Positions 1 through 9,609 of a stretch of DNA of 64,000 nucleotides are shown here, in pieces. Positions within the stretch are counted from its first letter, which is position 1. Every line of letters begins with the position of its first letter. The position numbers were made by a program, and so were the translations under genes. The stretch is from Bacteroidales bacterium (GTDB lineage: Bacteria; Bacteroidota; Bacteroidia; Bacteroidales; UBA932). The DNA is taken from NCBI GenBank assembly GCA_017626355.1, contig JAGAIY010000006.1:47155-111154 (forward strand), given 5' to 3'. A model generated the notes under the pieces. It did no database searches and was not told the origin of the DNA. It saw only the letters and a list, made by a program, of their open reading frames with translations.

Positions 1-84
1 AAGAAGAAGAAGGAGCTTGTGGAGCATGTGGACCGTTTCACTATGGATCAGGTCAATGCCGTAAGGCCGTATATCTCATTCTGA
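1..84 (+). CDS. rimP: Ribosome maturation factor RimP, C-terminal end (partial)
   Basis: The gene is cut by the window edge; only the last 27 codons are present, in frame 1, ending with TGA at 82-84. The tail carries a lysine-rich run, a VRPYI motif and a final Phe, as I recall for Bacteroidales RimP. RimP binds the 30S subunit and helps its maturation. The main support is context: it lies 34 bp upstream of nusA and infB, the usual rimP-nusA-infB order. The fragment is too short for an independent call. Confidence 0.75.
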   Translation, partial: KKKKELVEHVDRFTMDQVNAVRPYISF

Positions 85-118
85 ATCAGATATAAACAAT
101 AAAATCATATAAAGGAAA

Positions 119-1369
119 ATGGAAAAGATTGAGCTTAAAGATGCTTTTGCCGAGTTCAAGAACCAGAAGAATATCGACAGACCTACGATGATGGGTGTGC
201 TCGAGGATGTGTTCAGGACTCAGATTACCAAGACTTACGGTTCGGCTGAAAATTTTGACATCATCATCAATATTGACAAGGGAGACTGTGAGATCTACTG
301 GAACAGGGAAGTTGTTGAAGAAGTGGAGGATCCTAATACACAGATCGCTCTTGAGGACCTCGAGGATGACGATTACGAGGTGGGCGAGACTTTCGCCAAG
401 AAGATTGAACTCAAGGATTTCGGCCGTCGTGGTATCCTTAACATCAGACAGAACCTCCAGGGCCGTATCATGGATATCGAGAAGGCTAACCTTTATAACA
501 AGTATGTAGGAAAGATCGGCGAGATATTCACAGGTGAGGTCTATCAGACCTGGGCAAAGGAAGTCCTTATCCTTGATGAGGACGGCAACGAGCTCAGACT
601 CCCTAAGTCGGAGCAGATCCCTGGTGAGCACTTCAAGAAGAACGATACTGTGAAGGCCATCATCAAGAGCGTTGAGATGAAGAACAATACGACTCCTTAC
701 ATCGTTCTTTCACGAACATCAGAGGAGTTCCTCGAGAAGCTCTTCGAGCAGGAGGTTCCTGAAATCTACGACGGCCTCATCACAATCAAGAAGGTTGTGC
801 GTATCCCTGGAGAGCGTGCGAAGGTGGCAGTGGAGTCATATGACGAGAGGATCGATCCTATCGGAGCATGTATCGGTGTCAAGGGTGCCCGTATCATCGG
901 TATCGTACGCGAGCTCCGCAACGAGAACATCGATGTCCTTCAGTGGACTAACAACACCCAGCTTCTCATCCAGAGAGCCCTCAATCCTGCAAAGATCTCA
1001 TCTATCGTTGTCGGTGGCGAGGATGACAAGATCAAGGTATATATGCTTCCTGACGAGGTCAAGAAGGGTATCGGTAAGGGCGGATGCAATATCAAGCTTG
1101 CCGGTATGCTCGTAGGAAAGGATATCGAGGTATGGAGAGAGCTTCCTAAGGAAGACGAGGACGGCGAGGAAGAGGATGTGCTTCTCAGCCTGTTCAGCAA
1201 TGAGATCGATGCCTGGGTGATCGAGAAGCTTCAGGCTATCGGTTGCGATACAGCCAAGAGTGTTCTGGCTCTTTCTCCTGAGGATATTGCCAAGAGGGCA
1301 GACCTCGAGGATGAGACTGTTGAGGAAGTCCTTGACATCCTCCGCTCTGAATTTGAAGACGAAGAATAA
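119..1369 (+). CDS. nusA: Transcription termination/antitermination factor NusA
   Basis: Cytoplasmic RNA polymerase-binding factor acting in pausing, termination and antitermination. The 416-residue protein shows the N-terminal polymerase-binding domain (about 1-130), an S1 domain (about 135-200) and tandem KH domains (about 205-345) with a GVKGAR loop at 253-258. The acidic C-terminus holds one helix-hairpin-helix-like segment (LSPEDIAKRADL), much less than the two acidic repeats of E. coli NusA (495 aa); the short form is usual for Bacteroidota. The ATG at 119 follows an A-rich AAAGGAAA. It sits between rimP and infB and is probably cotranscribed with both. Confidence 0.97.
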   Translation: MEKIELKDAFAEFKNQKNIDRPTMMGVLEDVFRTQITKTYGSAENFDIIINIDKGDCEIYWNREVVEEVEDPNTQIALEDLEDDDYEVGETFAKKIELKDFGRRGILNIRQNLQGRIMDIEKANLYNKYVGKIGEIFTGEVYQTWAKEVLILDEDGNELRLPKSEQIPGEHFKKNDTVKAIIKSVEMKNNTTPYIVLSRTSEEFLEKLFEQEVPEIYDGLITIKKVVRIPGERAKVAVESYDERIDPIGACIGVKGARIIGIVRELRNENIDVLQWTNNTQLLIQRALNPAKISSIVVGGEDDKIKVYMLPDEVKKGIGKGGCNIKLAGMLVGKDIEVWRELPKEDEDGEEEDVLLSLFSNEIDAWVIEKLQAIGCDTAKSVLALSPEDIAKRADLEDETVEEVLDILRSEFEDEE

Positions 1370-1392
1370 TCATACAAAGGGGTAAGTAATTT

Positions 1393-4245
1393 ATGGCAGA
1401 AATCAGATTAAGTAAACTTACAAAGCAATTCAGCATCGGACTTCAGAGACTCGTTGAGTTCCTCAATGAGAAGGGAGCCGGAGTGGAGATGAATCCGAAC
1501 GCCAAGGTATCGGATGAATTCCTTCCTGCTCTTGAAGCAAAGTTCGGTGAAGACCTTAAACTTAAGAAGGACTCGGAAAAGGTAACCATCAAGCTTAAGG
1601 AGATTATCGAGATGGGTTCGAAGAAGAAACCGAGTCAGGAAGAGGAGGAAGTGCCTGAGAAGGAGGTTGTGATCAAAAGCAATGTCCTCAATACAGAGCT
1701 TCCGAAGACTGCTCCTGCTGACGAAAAACCTGTGTCCGAGCCTGTAGTTGTGGAAAAACCTGCAGTGACCGAGGCCCCGGCACCGGTTCCGGCGGAAGTC
1801 GTTGCCGAACCTGTTCAGGTGACAGGCCCTAAGGTCATCGACAAGATCGACCTGACTAAATTTGAAAAGAAGGCTCCATTGAAGGAGGAAAAACCGGTTG
1901 AAGTTCCGGTGGCAGAACCAGCTCCCACCCCGACCCCAGTGGAGGCTCCTGCTCCGGTTGTTGAAGAGAAACCGGCTCCTGCTCCTGTAGTGGAGACAAA
2001 GCCTGAACCTCGTGAAATGAAGGTCGAGGTTGAGAGACTTGCGGGACCTAAGGTTGTTGACAAGATCGACCTTTCTCAGTTCGACAAGAAAAAGAAGAAC
2101 AACAAGAAGAGGGAGAGGATCGGCAAGGGCGGAAGCCAGAAGGTGGATGTCACCAAGGTGGAAGCGGTCAACAATGCCGGCAAGAAGGATAAGAACAAGA
2201 ACAACAATAATAATGCAGGCGGAAAGGACCAGCGCCGTCCTGACCAGCAGAATGCCGGCAAGAACGGCAAGAAGAACCGTCGTGACCGCGGCGGTGACAA
2301 GTTCAAGCCGATGACGGAGGCTGAGCAGGAAGAGATGCAGAAGGAGATCCAGAAGCAGATCAAGGAGACTTACGCCCGCATGAACGAAAACAAGAAGGGT
2401 AACTTCGGAGCTAAGCACAGAAAGGAAAAGAGAGAGCTTGCGTCCCAGAGGATGCAGGAAGAGATGGAGATGCAGGAACTCGAGCAGAAGGTACTTAAGG
2501 TGACCGAGTTCGTTACTGTAAACGACCTTGCGACCCTTATGAACAATACTCCTGTGACCAAGGTGATCGGTGCCTGCATGAGCCTCGGAATGATGGTTTC
2601 CATCAACCAGCGTCTGGATGCGGAGACTCTCGTCCTTGTAGCTGAGGAGTTCGGTTACGAAGTGGAGTTCGTCACTGCAAACCTTACCGAGGCAATCGAG
2701 CAGGGTGAGGCAGAGGATACCGAGGCTGATCTCGTGTCAAGACCTCCGGTGATTACCGTCATGGGTCATGTCGACCATGGTAAGACATCCCTTCTTGACT
2801 ATATCCGTAAGGCCAATGTGATTGCAGGTGAGGCCGGTGGTATCACTCAGCACATCGGTGCATATAATGTGAAGCTTCCTGACGGACAGAGGATCACCTT
2901 CCTCGATACACCTGGTCATGAGGCGTTTACCGCTATGCGTGCCCGTGGTGCCAAGATGACTGACCTTGCCATCATCATCATCGCTGCCGATGACGCGATA
3001 ATGCCGCAGACGGTCGAGGCTATCAACCATGCTCAGGCTGCCGGTGTCCCTATGGTGTTTGCAATCAATAAGATAGATAAGCCGGGAGCAAATCCGGACA
3101 AAATCCGCGAGCAGCTTTCGAATATGAATATCCTTGTTGAAGACTGGGGTGGAAAGTACCAGTGTCAGGAGATTTCTGCAAAGAAGGGTATCAATGTGGA
3201 CCTTCTTCTTGAGAAGGTGCTCCTCGAGGCTGAGATGCTTGACCTCAAGGCAAATCCTAACCGCAGGGCGACAGGTGCGGTCATCGAGTCTTCTCTCGAC
3301 AAGGGACGTGGATATCTTGCCACCATCCTTGTCCAGAACGGTTCGATGAGAGTGGGTGACATCATGCTTTCAGGCTGCTTCACTGGTCGCGTAAAGGCTA
3401 TGTTCAATGAGCGTGGTCAGAAGGTCGAGGTAGCAGGACCGTCAACTCCGGTTTCTGTTCTTGGTCTCAACGGCGCTCCAACGGCAGGTGAAACCTTCAA
3501 TGTAATGGCAGATGAGAAGGAGGCTAAGGATATTGCCAACAAGCGTGAGCAGCTCATCCGTATCCAGGGTATCAAGACCCAGAAGCATATGACCCTCGAG
3601 GAAATCGGTCGTCGTATCGCAATCGGAAACTTCAAGGAACTCAATGTCATCGTCAAGGGTGATGTGGACGGTTCGGTTGAGGCTCTCTCGGATTCCATCA
3701 TCAAGCTTTCTACTGAGGAGGTTCGCGTGAACGTGATCCACAAGGCGGTCGGAGCTATTTCAGAGTCCGATATCCTTCTTGCCGCTGCTTCGGATGCGAT
3801 CATCATAGGCTTCCAGGTACGTCCTATGCCTTCTGCACGTAAGCTTGCTGAGAAGGAGGAGATTGAAATCCGTCTTTACTCTGTCATCTACGACTGTATC
3901 AACGAGCTCAAGAGCGGTATCGAGGGTATGCTCGAGCCTGAGCAGAAGGAAGTTGTCACTGCCACTGCTGAGGTTCAGGAGACATTCAAGATTTCCAAGG
4001 TCGGAACTATTGCAGGATGTATCGTGCGTGAGGGTAAGCTTCAGAGAACTGCCAAGGTTCGTGTCATCCGTGACGGTATCGTAGTCTACACCGGCGAACT
4101 CGGCTCCCTCAAGAGGTTCAAGGATGATGTCAAGGAAGTAGTTACAGGAATGGACTGCGGTCTCAATATCCAGGGCTATAATGACATAAAGGTCGGTGAC
4201 GTGGTAGAGGCCTACACTATCGAGGAGATCAAGAGGAAGCTCTAA
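1393..4245 (+). CDS. infB: Translation initiation factor IF-2
   Basis: GTPase that brings initiator fMet-tRNA to the 30S subunit. The protein has 950 residues: an IF2_N domain (about 1-55), a long low-complexity Pro/Glu/Lys/Asn linker (about 75-350), then the GTPase core with G1 GHVDHGKT at 458-465, G3 DTPGHE at 505-510 and G4 NKID at 559-562, followed by the beta-barrel and C-terminal tRNA-binding domains. The linker contains a repeated GPKV(I/V)DKIDL motif followed by a lysine-rich stretch, near residues 144 and 220. The gene starts 23 bp after nusA and ends before a strong hairpin shared with the converging gene. Confidence 0.98.
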   Translation: MAEIRLSKLTKQFSIGLQRLVEFLNEKGAGVEMNPNAKVSDEFLPALEAKFGEDLKLKKDSEKVTIKLKEIIEMGSKKKPSQEEEEVPEKEVVIKSNVLNTELPKTAPADEKPVSEPVVVEKPAVTEAPAPVPAEVVAEPVQVTGPKVIDKIDLTKFEKKAPLKEEKPVEVPVAEPAPTPTPVEAPAPVVEEKPAPAPVVETKPEPREMKVEVERLAGPKVVDKIDLSQFDKKKKNNKKRERIGKGGSQKVDVTKVEAVNNAGKKDKNKNNNNNAGGKDQRRPDQQNAGKNGKKNRRDRGGDKFKPMTEAEQEEMQKEIQKQIKETYARMNENKKGNFGAKHRKEKRELASQRMQEEMEMQELEQKVLKVTEFVTVNDLATLMNNTPVTKVIGACMSLGMMVSINQRLDAETLVLVAEEFGYEVEFVTANLTEAIEQGEAEDTEADLVSRPPVITVMGHVDHGKTSLLDYIRKANVIAGEAGGITQHIGAYNVKLPDGQRITFLDTPGHEAFTAMRARGAKMTDLAIIIIAADDAIMPQTVEAINHAQAAGVPMVFAINKIDKPGANPDKIREQLSNMNILVEDWGGKYQCQEISAKKGINVDLLLEKVLLEAEMLDLKANPNRRATGAVIESSLDKGRGYLATILVQNGSMRVGDIMLSGCFTGRVKAMFNERGQKVEVAGPSTPVSVLGLNGAPTAGETFNVMADEKEAKDIANKREQLIRIQGIKTQKHMTLEEIGRRIAIGNFKELNVIVKGDVDGSVEALSDSIIKLSTEEVRVNVIHKAVGAISESDILLAAASDAIIIGFQVRPMPSARKLAEKEEIEIRLYSVIYDCINELKSGIEGMLEPEQKEVVTATAEVQETFKISKVGTIAGCIVREGKLQRTAKVRVIRDGIVVYTGELGSLKRFKDDVKEVVTGMDCGLNIQGYNDIKVGDVVEAYTIEEIKRKL

Positions 4246-4263
4246 TACCGATAGCTATATACG

Positions 4264-4300
4264 AAAAGAAGGCGACTAAATCACTTAGTCGCCTTCTTTT
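4264..4300. terminator. Bidirectional intrinsic terminator between infB and the 4321-7407 gene
   Basis: Perfect 16-bp inverted repeat (4264-4279 with 4285-4300) with a 5-nt loop. The arms begin with A-runs and end in T-runs, so the hairpin can terminate on both strands. It lies between two converging genes. Confidence 0.9.
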
Positions 4301-4320
4301 TCCGTTATGATTATTCCCTT

Positions 4321-7300
4321 TTACTTGAAGTAAGGCGGAACCTCGAATTTCATAGGCTCATAGTAGTTGCCGTTCTTGTCCTTGAGGACAACGAATACGT
4401 CATCTACGATCTGTCCTGTCTGGTCAGCTCCGATACCATAAGGCTGAGTTATCTCAAGAGCTGCGCCTGTGTTTTCGAAGATGATAGGCTTCTTGTCCTC
4501 TAAGAACGGACGGTAGAACTCGAGGAGCTCCTGTGCGGCCTTGTTGATCGCAGCTTCGTCATTCTCCATTGCCCAGTATCCTGAGAACTTCTCAATGTAG
4601 TAGTCAATGTTGAGTCTCTTCTGGATGTCTGCAAGTGAAGACTGATAGTTAGGGCAGTTCTCGTCGCATGTTCCTTGTGCAAGATATGTAACATATCCAT
4701 TATGAGGATTTCCATGAGCATAGTAGTCGCCGGCTACAGCCATACCGCCTGAATGCTTTTCTCCTTTGCAGTCATACCAGTCTGGCTCATAAAGCCAGTC
4801 TCCGTTTTCATCATAGAGGGTTGGTGACGATGTTCTCTTCCTGTCTGCTACACTCTCTATCTCGATCATTCTTGCCTCTACCTCCTCGAATTTCGGATCC
4901 TCGGTGAAGTACTCGTCTGAACCGCAAAGAATGAATGCAGTCATGTCGGTAGGGCAGCTGAAGTTGAATGTATATCTTGGATATTCGTTACCCTTGAAGA
5001 ACTTTTCCTTGATCCAGTCTACCTTGACAGTTTCCTTAGCTGCATTCCACTCTGCCGAACCTTCGCGTACGATATTTCCAAGATTTGCGGCAAGGGTTAT
5101 CACCATCTTGTAGCCGACCTGTGAGCTGAGACCGTTCTTGTCTCTTGCAACCGCTACCATGATATATTCGCTGCTTCTTTCGAGTCCTGTTACCTTAAGG
5201 GTGCCGTCATCTGCTACAGCGCCATGTCTGCTCATGCACTTTACAATATTTGCATCTTCAGGATAGAGGGCAAGATACTGCTGGGCAACTTCCTTTGCAC
5301 CTCCGAGGTATTTAGGATTTACCCAGAAGTCATCGTTTGACTTGCCTACCCAGTAGATGATCTCTTCTGCCTCACCGCCTGTCACTTCAATCTTGAATGT
5401 TGCAAAGTCTGAAGATACTTCCACCTCATTGACAGCAACTGTAAGATTGTTGTATGAGAGCTCGCCGGTAGTAGCTGATACGCTGTTCACTGTACCGTAC
5501 TTTCCGTTTTTGTCTACAGCTACGGCATAGAGCCACATGGTTGTCTTAGGGGTTACCTTCTCAACTGTTGCAGTGGCCTGTGAGCCCTTTACAGCAACGC
5601 ATGAAGCGTTTTCAAGGATGAGTTCTGCCTTTGTATCATTGTCTACGTTCGCGATACGGTCACCGTCAGACTTTGACATGTATACATAGTACAGCATCTC
5701 AGCTCCTTCAGAAGAAACAGGGATGCTGATCTTGTTCATCTCAGCCTTAACATCGCCGAAAGTCACTTTCAGAGATGAACCTGAGGTGATGGTGTTTGTA
5801 GTGAATTCAGTAGCAACGATATCGTTCACTGTGTAGTTTGTCTTGCCGTCCTGAGCAGGAACAACCCATGAAACATATGTTGTTCCGGGAGCAAACTCAA
5901 CTGCTGCATTTGCCTCTGCTGTAGGGAATGCCGATGCCGCTCCCTTATATGACTGAGGAGCTGTTACTGCAGTAAGTGCCCCATTGTTGATCAGACGTAC
6001 GATTTCAGTATAAGTGTCTTCGTTTTTCACAACTGTACCACCGTAGATCTTGCTTACACCGTTGAAAGTGACTTCGATCTCAGCATCGAGAAGAGCCGGA
6101 GTAGTCTTTTCGAACTTTACAGTGATGTTAGAGAAAGTATAGGTCTTGAAGTTACCTTCCTTGACATAGAAGCCTCCGTTACCTTTCTCTGTGTAGAGAG
6201 CCGGAATCGCCCAGAATACATATTCGATGTTGCTGCTGAGTGTGCCTCCGAATGTGTCGGTATGATTTGCATTGACAGGGCCGTCTGCAGTTGCGAAGCC
6301 GGCAGGAAGGTCTCCTGTGGTCTTGAGGATCTCTTCAATCTTGGTGAGGAGAGCAGCCTCGTCATACTCGCTCTTCATGCATACTCCGTATACATACTTC
6401 TGAACTCCAGTGTATGGAGTGAGCACAGCCTTGCTGCCATTTACATCGAATACCTTGAATGCCTCGGTAGAAAGTGCAAGTCTTGAAACAGCAGCCTTTC
6501 CGCCTTCAACGACAGCAACGACCTTGAGGTCTCCGCCGTCTACGGCGTAACCGTTGGTTATTGCATCAGCTGTAGGAGCTGTGATGTCGATATAGGTTTC
6601 TCCAGTGTATTCGTCAACGCGCTCGTCAACTCTCCATCCGTCAGGAATCTGCATGATGTAGTCTACAACTCCGGTCATGTCGAGAAGAAGAGTCTCAGTT
6701 GCGCCCTTTGCTACAAAGTACTCGCTTACTACAGATGAACTCAAAGCGTTCGGAAGCTTGAAGATTACACCGTTGTATCCGTCAAGAGCGACAGTGACGG
6801 TCATGCCCTCTCCGAAAGTGAACTGCATTGCGTACACGTTTCCTGATGCATCCTCAAGAGGTGTGCATGAAGAGAATACCTGTACAAGATCCTCTGTGTC
6901 ATAGCCAGTCTTGTATCTTACACCGTCAATGACGAGATAGTATACTCCGTCCTCGACAAGAACTTCAACCTTTGTACGGTAGTTGTCAACAACCGGAACT
7001 ACTGGTACAGGCTCGCCTGCATCGTTGGTAAGGGCGATGAGCTTGCCGTTTTCATCATAGGTAGCCCAGCATTTTACTCCGTTGACGGTAACCACTGAAA
7101 CAAGGGCGGAGTAATCCGTACCGTCAGGGAGAACGGTAAACTTCGCTCCGTTAGAGAGAGTTACGTCATAAGAGCCGTCAGCGTTCTTGTCGCATGATGT
7201 CACTGTTGTCTTTGAGTCAACAGTTGAAATGAGGGTGTTGAGTGCCTGGAACTGCTGATTCAAACTGTTCTCAAGCGAGTCGAGGCGGTTCTCGATATCG

Positions 7301-7407
7301 TCGAACTTATCCCAGATAGCCTTGTCATCATAGCATGATGTCAGCATTGGAAGAACAGCGACAGCAAGGACTGCAACCTTGACAAAGATGTTCGTTAATG
7401 TTTTCAT
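4321..7407 (-). CDS. Large DUF4988-type surface lipoprotein
   Basis: Predicted exported lipoprotein of 1028 residues; function unknown. A signal peptide ends in a lipobox LTSC. The mature N-terminus is a short coiled coil (about residues 30-65, repeated FDDIENRLDSLENSL-type heptads) followed by a DUF4988-like domain. The rest looks like successive beta-sandwich modules. The mature chain has about 11 further cysteines, including a CDENC near the C-terminus, which is many for a protein of this kind. It is the last gene of the minus-strand operon, 27 bp after the DUF6029 barrel, and ends at the shared terminator at 4264-4300. Surface exposure is inferred from the family and operon, not seen. Confidence 0.8.
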   Translation of the reverse strand: MKTLTNIFVKVAVLAVAVLPMLTSCYDDKAIWDKFDDIENRLDSLENSLNQQFQALNTLISTVDSKTTVTSCDKNADGSYDVTLSNGAKFTVLPDGTDYSALVSVVTVNGVKCWATYDENGKLIALTNDAGEPVPVVPVVDNYRTKVEVLVEDGVYYLVIDGVRYKTGYDTEDLVQVFSSCTPLEDASGNVYAMQFTFGEGMTVTVALDGYNGVIFKLPNALSSSVVSEYFVAKGATETLLLDMTGVVDYIMQIPDGWRVDERVDEYTGETYIDITAPTADAITNGYAVDGGDLKVVAVVEGGKAAVSRLALSTEAFKVFDVNGSKAVLTPYTGVQKYVYGVCMKSEYDEAALLTKIEEILKTTGDLPAGFATADGPVNANHTDTFGGTLSSNIEYVFWAIPALYTEKGNGGFYVKEGNFKTYTFSNITVKFEKTTPALLDAEIEVTFNGVSKIYGGTVVKNEDTYTEIVRLINNGALTAVTAPQSYKGAASAFPTAEANAAVEFAPGTTYVSWVVPAQDGKTNYTVNDIVATEFTTNTITSGSSLKVTFGDVKAEMNKISIPVSSEGAEMLYYVYMSKSDGDRIANVDNDTKAELILENASCVAVKGSQATATVEKVTPKTTMWLYAVAVDKNGKYGTVNSVSATTGELSYNNLTVAVNEVEVSSDFATFKIEVTGGEAEEIIYWVGKSNDDFWVNPKYLGGAKEVAQQYLALYPEDANIVKCMSRHGAVADDGTLKVTGLERSSEYIMVAVARDKNGLSSQVGYKMVITLAANLGNIVREGSAEWNAAKETVKVDWIKEKFFKGNEYPRYTFNFSCPTDMTAFILCGSDEYFTEDPKFEEVEARMIEIESVADRKRTSSPTLYDENGDWLYEPDWYDCKGEKHSGGMAVAGDYYAHGNPHNGYVTYLAQGTCDENCPNYQSSLADIQKRLNIDYYIEKFSGYWAMENDEAAINKAAQELLEFYRPFLEDKKPIIFENTGAALEITQPYGIGADQTGQIVDDVFVVLKDKNGNYYEPMKFEVPPYFK

Positions 7408-7434
7408 ATAATACGGTTTTAAGTATAGTTTTCA

Positions 7435-9081
7435 TCAGAATGAAGCGGTGAGAGTCAGGTTGGCTCCTGTATAAGCAGGAATCTCGCGGCATACACCTCC
7501 CGAGCATATGAAGCCTGCCCTGTAGCGGCCATAGCCGGCTGCAACTCTGAGGTGATTCATAGCGAAGCTTACTCCTCCGTTGTAGTAGTGGACTTTCGAG
7601 TCTCCATGATTGTACATGTCGCTGACGAACACGCTCCAGTGCGGTGCGAAGTTCACTTCTATGAGTCCTGCCATCCAATCCTTCTGGTCGTCCTTGGAAG
7701 CAAGATACTGGAGTTCCATTCTTGTCGAGAACTTCGGAGTGAACTTGTAGAGGAGATCTGCTACAACAATATGTGAAAGACCGATATAAACTCCGTTGTT
7801 CTCATGTCGCTTGTTATAGTTCTGCATCGAGTAGAGGAGGGTAGACTTGAATTTCTTTGTCCACTGCTTTTCTATATCGACGCTGAAATCCCTGAACAGG
7901 AGTTCGCTTGGAGTGTCATCTGCGCCTTTGAGAGAGTAGTAGGTCGCGAAGTTCGCATGAATCTTCATTCCTCTCTTTCCACCTATCTTTGTTCCGCGTC
8001 TGAAATTGTAGAAGGCATCGATCTGACCTCCTATCTCTCCTGACTTGTTTATCTTGTCACCGACTTCAGGACTGTACGGGTTCAGGGTGGTAAGCATGTA
8101 TGTGTACTGTGTTGACATTGCCGGCCTGTATGAAAGGATATTGTTCACAGGATTGTCGGTACCCAGCATGCTGTAAGTGGTGAGCCTCTGTGTCATATGC
8201 TTCATCCTTCTTCCGGTCATGGTCACTCCGAGACCTCTTCCGTTGTATCCCAACTCGATGAGCTGGGCATTGCCGTCTGCAGGAGGATTGAACGGATTGA
8301 CCATCTGCTTGCCTGCGTCTACATATTCTCCTTTGGCGAAGAAACCGTCATAGCCGAAGTTCACTCTTCCAGACCATCCGAGAATGTTGGGAGAGTATCC
8401 TCTTTCAACCAGATAATCATCGCTGATCGCTTCATGCTTGTTCAGTACAGATCCTTCCAATGCGAGAGAAACGGCATTCATTGAGAATATGTCGGAAAGC
8501 GAGATGCTCAGGTCTGCTCCTGCGACATTGACCTTTGTAAGACCGAAACCGAAGAACTCTCCGTTGTCATTGCCTGTACCGAGTCTCGGGATGCCCCAGA
8601 GCACTTTCACAGCCACATAATCCTTGAAGTTATATGTGGCTCTGGCTCCTACGATGGCATTGTTCAGACCGAGGGTCCTGTCTTCCCAGCTTCTGAAAAG
8701 AAGTCCGCTGCCGAACTGATCGTAGAATGAACCGACTGTCACTGAATATGAATCATCGCGCCAGTTCACATACAGATTGCTCAGAGTCATCTTCTTCAGG
8801 TTGGTAGGGTATCCTACAAGGTAGGGGAAATATCCCTCAATCTGTGTTCCGGCAGAAAATCTGCCGTTGTAGTAGTCTACCTTGAGGTAATTGTTGCTGG
8901 CATAGATCCCGTCCTCTCCAAGCTGTGGCTGGTTTGCAGGTATGAAGTTGTTCGCCTCATCCTCTACATAGAAATGATTGGTCGATTCGAGGCTTGCAGA
9001 TACATAGCCTTTCTCCTGTGCCATGGTCATGACACAGGAGAAAGCCATTGCTGCAATAGTTGTAATTACAGTCTTTTTCAT
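7435..9081 (-). CDS. DUF6029-like outer-membrane beta-barrel protein
   Basis: 548 residues with a cleavable signal peptide (ending near MTMAQ) and a long run of alternating aromatic/hydrophobic beta-strands ending in Phe, as in outer-membrane barrels. I recognise it as the DUF6029 family of Bacteroidales, with no established function. The mature protein contains exactly two cysteines, C526 and C531, in a CSGGVC motif between the last predicted strands. It lies 20 bp downstream of the TlpA-like gene and 27 bp upstream of the DUF4988 lipoprotein on the same strand. The cysteine pair and its neighbours suggest it is a partner or substrate of the adjacent thioredoxin-fold proteins; this is inference. 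Confidence 0.8.
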   Translation of the reverse strand: MKKTVITTIAAMAFSCVMTMAQEKGYVSASLESTNHFYVEDEANNFIPANQPQLGEDGIYASNNYLKVDYYNGRFSAGTQIEGYFPYLVGYPTNLKKMTLSNLYVNWRDDSYSVTVGSFYDQFGSGLLFRSWEDRTLGLNNAIVGARATYNFKDYVAVKVLWGIPRLGTGNDNGEFFGFGLTKVNVAGADLSISLSDIFSMNAVSLALEGSVLNKHEAISDDYLVERGYSPNILGWSGRVNFGYDGFFAKGEYVDAGKQMVNPFNPPADGNAQLIELGYNGRGLGVTMTGRRMKHMTQRLTTYSMLGTDNPVNNILSYRPAMSTQYTYMLTTLNPYSPEVGDKINKSGEIGGQIDAFYNFRRGTKIGGKRGMKIHANFATYYSLKGADDTPSELLFRDFSVDIEKQWTKKFKSTLLYSMQNYNKRHENNGVYIGLSHIVVADLLYKFTPKFSTRMELQYLASKDDQKDWMAGLIEVNFAPHWSVFVSDMYNHGDSKVHYYNGGVSFAMNHLRVAAGYGRYRAGFICSGGVCREIPAYTGANLTLTASF

Positions 9082-9101
9082 CAGGTTATGTTCTGACTCC
9101 G

Positions 9102-9596
9102 TTATTTCTTCTTCTTCTGGGATTTCTTTATCGCTTCAAACAGTTCGAGTTCATTGCCCGGAACATATGAAGTGTGTGAATATACTATCTTACCATTTGC
9201 ATCGACAACGAATACATGCGGTACCACAGATACATTCATTGCTCTCATGAAGTCCTGATTCTTGTCGAAAAGCAGAGTGTATTCCTCTCCCCAGCCTCTT
9301 CCTTCAGCAAAAGACTTCGCTTTTGCAAGAAGTCTGCTGTCGTCTGTCGATACGGCTACTACTCTGAAGTCTGCTTCTTCAAGCCAGTCAGGAAGCGCAT
9401 CGTAGACAGCATCAAGCTCGCGGATGCAAGGCTTGCATGAAGTCGACCAGAATGAGATTATCATAGGAGTCCCTTCCTTGAGAAGTTCCTTTGTGTTGAA
9501 TGACTCACCCTTTGAATCCTCTACTGTAACAGACGGAACCTGCGCCGCTGCTGCTGCAGAAATCAGGATGGCCAGACATAAAATCAGTCTTTTCAT
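9102..9596 (-). CDS. TlpA/ResA-like thioredoxin-fold protein
   Basis: Exported thiol-disulfide oxidoreductase-like protein of 164 residues. A signal peptide (about 1-19) precedes a thioredoxin fold with active site CKPC at 54-57 in the context FWSTSCKPC and a later cis-Pro region (VSVVPHVFVVD). I chose the ATG at 9596 because the longer reading frame would begin inside the upstream Omp28-like gene and put a hydrophilic tail before the signal peptide. The reading frame ends in four lysines. It lies 13 bp after the Omp28-like gene and 20 bp before the DUF6029 barrel. The likely role is periplasmic disulfide reduction or exchange; the substrate is not shown. Confidence 0.85.
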   Translation of the reverse strand: MKRLILCLAILISAAAAAQVPSVTVEDSKGESFNTKELLKEGTPMIISFWSTSCKPCIRELDAVYDALPDWLEEADFRVVAVSTDDSRLLAKAKSFAEGRGWGEEYTLLFDKNQDFMRAMNVSVVPHVFVVDANGKIVYSHTSYVPGNELELFEAIKKSQKKKK

Positions 9597-9609
9597 GATA
9601 TTTCTTTTT

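Noticed and set aside
1408-2418. 336-codon open frame on the minus strand opposite infB
   Set aside because: It mirrors the repetitive Pro/Glu/Lys linker of IF2; the protein is a low-complexity Leu/His/Arg string with no domain.
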